From Clostridium sp. (GTDB lineage Bacteria > Cyanobacteriota > Vampirovibrionia > Gastranaerophilales > Gastranaerophilaceae): 64,000 nucleotides of DNA. The notes beneath the pieces were generated by a model, which saw nothing but the letters and a program-made list of their open reading frames with translations, did no database searches and had not been told where the DNA came from. The stretch lies in contig JAHALR010000001.1 of the NCBI GenBank assembly GCA_018362895.1, positions 62,001 to 126,000 on the forward strand, read 5' to 3'. Position 1 is the first letter of the stretch; the number at the start of each line of letters is the position of its first letter. Shown in pieces: positions 61,622 to 64,000 of the stretch. Both the position numbers and the translations under genes were made by a program.

Positions 61622-62755
61622 ATGAAGAAACTATTGTCATATTTATTGCTAAGCGCATTCATATTCGTATACAGTGGAATTGTAACATTAGTAAAAGCAG
61701 AAGAAATACCATCTGCAACAGAAACCTTTAAAGGTCGTGCAGAGGTTACAGATAGACTGGAAAAAGAAAATGCCAAACTTTTTACAGGCGAGGTTGATGA
61801 GCTTGAAGCAAAAGATGAAATAAAAATGACAGTCTCTCAGGTTCTAAGCTCAGGCTATACAGAAGAGGGAGACGAATTTTTCGCTGAAATATCAAATGAA
61901 GTAGAAGGAGACAAAGGCGTAATCCTTCCAGCAGGAACGATTGCCCACGGAAGTGTAAAAGAAATTCAACCATCAAAAAGGCTCGGCAGAGACGGCTGGA
62001 TTGAAGTAAACTTTGACTATCTTATCACACCTGATGGCAGAGAAATTCCAATACAAGGAAAAATGAGCACAAAATTAAATCCTGTTGTAGGAACTACAAA
62101 AGTTGTAGCCAAAAGTGCCGGATACACAGCCGTTGGCGGTGTTGTTGGCGGTGTTGTTGCACTTAATATGTTCGGCCTGCCAGCAGCAGTAGCCAGTCAG
62201 GGATACACTCTTGCAGGCGGTGCCGCAGTTGGAGGCGCTGTTGGACTTGGTATGGCTTTATACAAAAAAGGCAAAGATGTTTTGATTTCACCTGGTGATG
62301 AAATCAGAGTCAAGGTAATAAAAGGTGTACAACTGCCTGTCTTTAAAAAAGAAGCATTAAAACAAGAAGAATTCACCTGCGATGGATTAAACGTAAAAAT
62401 GACCAATATAGTTTTTGAAAAAGACCCATTTGGTGAACTGAATACTATAACAATATCACTGGTAATTACCAATACAACAGATAAATATTTTACCGGCTTT
62501 GACATGTCACTTGTAAATGACTTAAATGCCTCTTTTTACCCTTCTGTTTTTGGAGATACATCTATCATGTTTTCAAAAATCAAACCCGGTGATCGAACAA
62601 GTGGAAGAATCTCTTTTGCAGTCGATAACATAAAAAGAAAACATTGGTTGGTATTTTACGACAGAGCACAAAGAAAACAAATAGCCAAAATTTCTATTGA
62701 TAATGCATATAAAGACATTCAAGCAAAGAAAAAGAAGAAGAAAAATAGAAAGTAG
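61622..62755 (+). CDS. Exported beta-domain protein C with glycine-rich hydrophobic segment and DUF4352-like tail
   Basis: A 377-residue protein, signal peptide 1-26. First domain (55-160): V-I-L-P-A-G-T-I-A-H-G-S-V-K-E-I near 100 and I-T-P-D-G-R-E-I-P-I-Q-G-K near 138, the shared pattern of this locus. Residues 165-220 form a Gly/Ala/Val-rich hydrophobic stretch (G-G-V-V-G-G-V-V-A-L), glycine-zipper like, suited to membrane insertion or an oligomeric pore. Residues 250-365 look like a DUF4352-type Ig-like domain (I-T-I-S-L-V-I-T-N-T-T-D-K, S-G-R-I-S-F-A-V). No ribosome binding site; TAAGAT lies six bases before the ATG. Confidence 0.75.
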   Translation: MKKLLSYLLLSAFIFVYSGIVTLVKAEEIPSATETFKGRAEVTDRLEKENAKLFTGEVDELEAKDEIKMTVSQVLSSGYTEEGDEFFAEISNEVEGDKGVILPAGTIAHGSVKEIQPSKRLGRDGWIEVNFDYLITPDGREIPIQGKMSTKLNPVVGTTKVVAKSAGYTAVGGVVGGVVALNMFGLPAAVASQGYTLAGGAAVGGAVGLGMALYKKGKDVLISPGDEIRVKVIKGVQLPVFKKEALKQEEFTCDGLNVKMTNIVFEKDPFGELNTITISLVITNTTDKYFTGFDMSLVNDLNASFYPSVFGDTSIMFSKIKPGDRTSGRISFAVDNIKRKHWLVFYDRAQRKQIAKISIDNAYKDIQAKKKKKKNRK

Positions 62756-62761
62756 TTATTT

Positions 62762-63541
62762 ATGCACAAAAAAGGATTCTCACTTGCAGAAATTCTTGTC
62801 ACATTAATGATTATAGGAGTTATTGCATCAATAACAATACCTAATATAATTGCTAAGTCAGAAAGAGAAGCAAACCGTGCAGGATTGAAAAAGGCAATTT
62901 CAGTTTTGAACCAAGCTGCTGAAAAGTCTTATTTTGAATTTTCAAAATACCCAAATTGTTATTATTGGGATAAAAATCCCTATGGCGGAGCCACCTGTAA
63001 AGGTTATGACAAAAACGGAAACTGTACCGGTTACACCCTAAACAGCACAGGAGGAGCTCTTCCCGGGAATTACAATGGTAATTTTGGACAATGCAGAGAA
63101 CTCTTTGCTTTCTACAAAGAAAACCTTAACATAACAAAAATTTGTGAAACAAACGGACTAGCCAATGGTTGTATGCCAGAATATAAAGGTAATGACGAAG
63201 TCAAAAAAGGTGGCTATGGTGATGACATGAGTGATGAAGATAAAGATATTGCTGCCAATAAAGCAACAAGTGGTTGTAATGGTTATAGAGGAAGTGCATT
63301 AAAAACAAAACAGGCTATTGTAACAGCAGACGGAATGATTTTCTTTCCATATACAGCTAACTACGCATCTATCATTGCAGTTGATGTAAACGGAATGAAA
63401 GGTCCCAATAAATGGGGATACGATGTTTTTTCTCTTTATGCAGTAGGTAATATAGGAAAAAATCTTGTTTATGTACCTGGTGGATGTGAATTCGTAGAAA
63501 AAGGCGGAAAAACAGGAAAACAAATGCTTTATGGCAAATAA
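62762..63541 (+). CDS. Prepilin-like protein with type IV methylation motif
   Basis: A 259-residue pseudopilin-like protein: a four-residue leader, G-F-S-L-A-E-I-L-V-T-L-M-I-I-G-V, then the assembly helix; globular part with many Gly, Tyr and Asn and eight Cys, among them C-K-G-Y-D-K-N-G-N-C near 80. Cleavage after Gly 5 by prepilin peptidase is expected. Same type as the protein at 31592 but with a different head. Starts six bases after the 61622 gene. Its machinery is not in this window. Confidence 0.88.
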   Translation: MHKKGFSLAEILVTLMIIGVIASITIPNIIAKSEREANRAGLKKAISVLNQAAEKSYFEFSKYPNCYYWDKNPYGGATCKGYDKNGNCTGYTLNSTGGALPGNYNGNFGQCRELFAFYKENLNITKICETNGLANGCMPEYKGNDEVKKGGYGDDMSDEDKDIAANKATSGCNGYRGSALKTKQAIVTADGMIFFPYTANYASIIAVDVNGMKGPNKWGYDVFSLYAVGNIGKNLVYVPGGCEFVEKGGKTGKQMLYGK

Positions 63542-64000
63542 TTAGTTGTTTACGCCATAGCCAAACATTGCAAAATCATATTTTACAGGATCAACAGAAT
63601 CAAATGATTTCAAATGAGCCATAATTTCAAGTACTGAATTATAATCATTCTGGGTTCTATTCAAAATACCAATTTTTCTTGATATTTTTGCAACATGCAC
63701 ATCCAGAGGAATCAAAAGCTCTGATTTTGGCATAAATTTCCATATTCCAAGATCAACAGTCCCGCCTCTTACAAGCCAACGCAAAAGCATATTCAAACGT
63801 TTACAGGCACTTCCCTTTGACGGATTCGGAAGAAGATGGTAAAAACCTTTTGTTACAGGCAAAGTAACTCGCCCATAAAAATAATCAATAACTGTCTGCA
63901 ACATACCTTTGACAGATTTAGTATTGTCCCATCCATACTTAAAAAGAGACTCCAATGATTCGCCTGACTTGTACAAAGATTGTAAAATCAAAACTATTTG
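63542..64000 (-). CDS. TIGR02757 (DUF2400) family protein, 5' end outside window
   Basis: The frame is open to the window edge, giving 152 residues of the C-terminal part. C-K-R-L-N-M-L-L-R-W-L-V-R, V-D-L-G-I-W, I-P-L-D-V-H-V-A-K-I-S-R-K-I-G and D-P-V-K-Y-D-F-A-M-F-G-Y-G match the conserved C-terminal motifs of TIGR02757/DUF2400, a helix-hairpin-helix glycosylase-like family (full length about 250). Function is not known. An in-frame TTG at 63991 is not taken as the start because the family continues upstream. The stop lies directly after the pilin-like gene's stop, tail to tail. Confidence 0.85.
   Translation of the reverse strand, partial: QIVLILQSLYKSGESLESLFKYGWDNTKSVKGMLQTVIDYFYGRVTLPVTKGFYHLLPNPSKGSACKRLNMLLRWLVRGGTVDLGIWKFMPKSELLIPLDVHVAKISRKIGILNRTQNDYNSVLEIMAHLKSFDSVDPVKYDFAMFGYGVNN

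Overview
The window is AT-rich bacterial chromosome (roughly one third GC), standard genetic code, densely packed with genes on both strands. The style points to the non-photosynthetic sister lineage of Cyanobacteria (Melainabacteria/Vampirovibrionia, most like the gut Gastranaerophilales). Hints are the many short proteins with an early F-x-G motif, prepilin-like proteins with GF(S/T)LAE leaders, a MotA/MotB stator, an AMIN-domain amidase and starch/mannose-type glycosidases. This assignment is inference from protein style, not a database result; no rRNA is present to settle it. No phage, insertion sequence, CRISPR array or recent transfer was seen.

Layout. 1-9.4 kb: partial bcp peroxiredoxin, DUF1653-like protein, Kup potassium transporter, a PEPCK-like DUF4914 protein, a secreted phospholipase-D-like nuclease, a GH38 alpha-mannosidase, and a pair of small secreted proteins. 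9.4-10.4 kb: an RNA block on the minus strand: large-form SRP RNA with its promoter, a second independent transcription unit of about 214 nt rich in GGA motifs (candidate new sRNA), and two tRNA-Pro. 10.4-20 kb: a giant GH13-like glycosidase, CorA, a dicarboxylate/glutamate symporter, motAB, tsaB-tsaE. 20-31.6 kb: housekeeping (trxB, AMIN amidase, murI, speD, an OmpR-type regulator, a Ctp protease, obgE, yggT, mtnP). speD and mtnP belong to one pathway: polyamine synthesis releases methylthioadenosine, which MtnP recycles.

31.6-48.8 kb: prepilin-like protein, GlcF/LutA-type Fe-S protein, two zinc-type dehydrogenases, lineage-type hypothetical proteins (one carrying a terminator-like hairpin inside its reading frame), pgi, a long acidic coiled-coil protein, a GAF-GGDEF-degenerate HD-GYP protein, a GT9 glycosyltransferase and tdk. 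48.9-53.9 kb: a signalling run of sensor kinase, single-domain receiver, a GspE/PilB-like protein whose ATPase motifs have decayed, and an HD-domain protein. 54-58.6 kb: TPR protein, tRNA-Leu, a polytopic membrane protein, then anti-sigma factor, ECF sigma factor and Spy-like protein, which look like an envelope-stress module.

58.7-62.8 kb is the most system-like unknown locus: two M48-type secreted paralogues, one with an intact HExxH site and one that has lost it, interleaved with three secreted proteins that appear to share a small beta-type domain. Both peptidase genes have near-identical strong promoters (TTGACA, 18 bp, TATAAT). It is followed by another prepilin-like gene and a partial TIGR02757 (DUF2400) gene cut by the window end.
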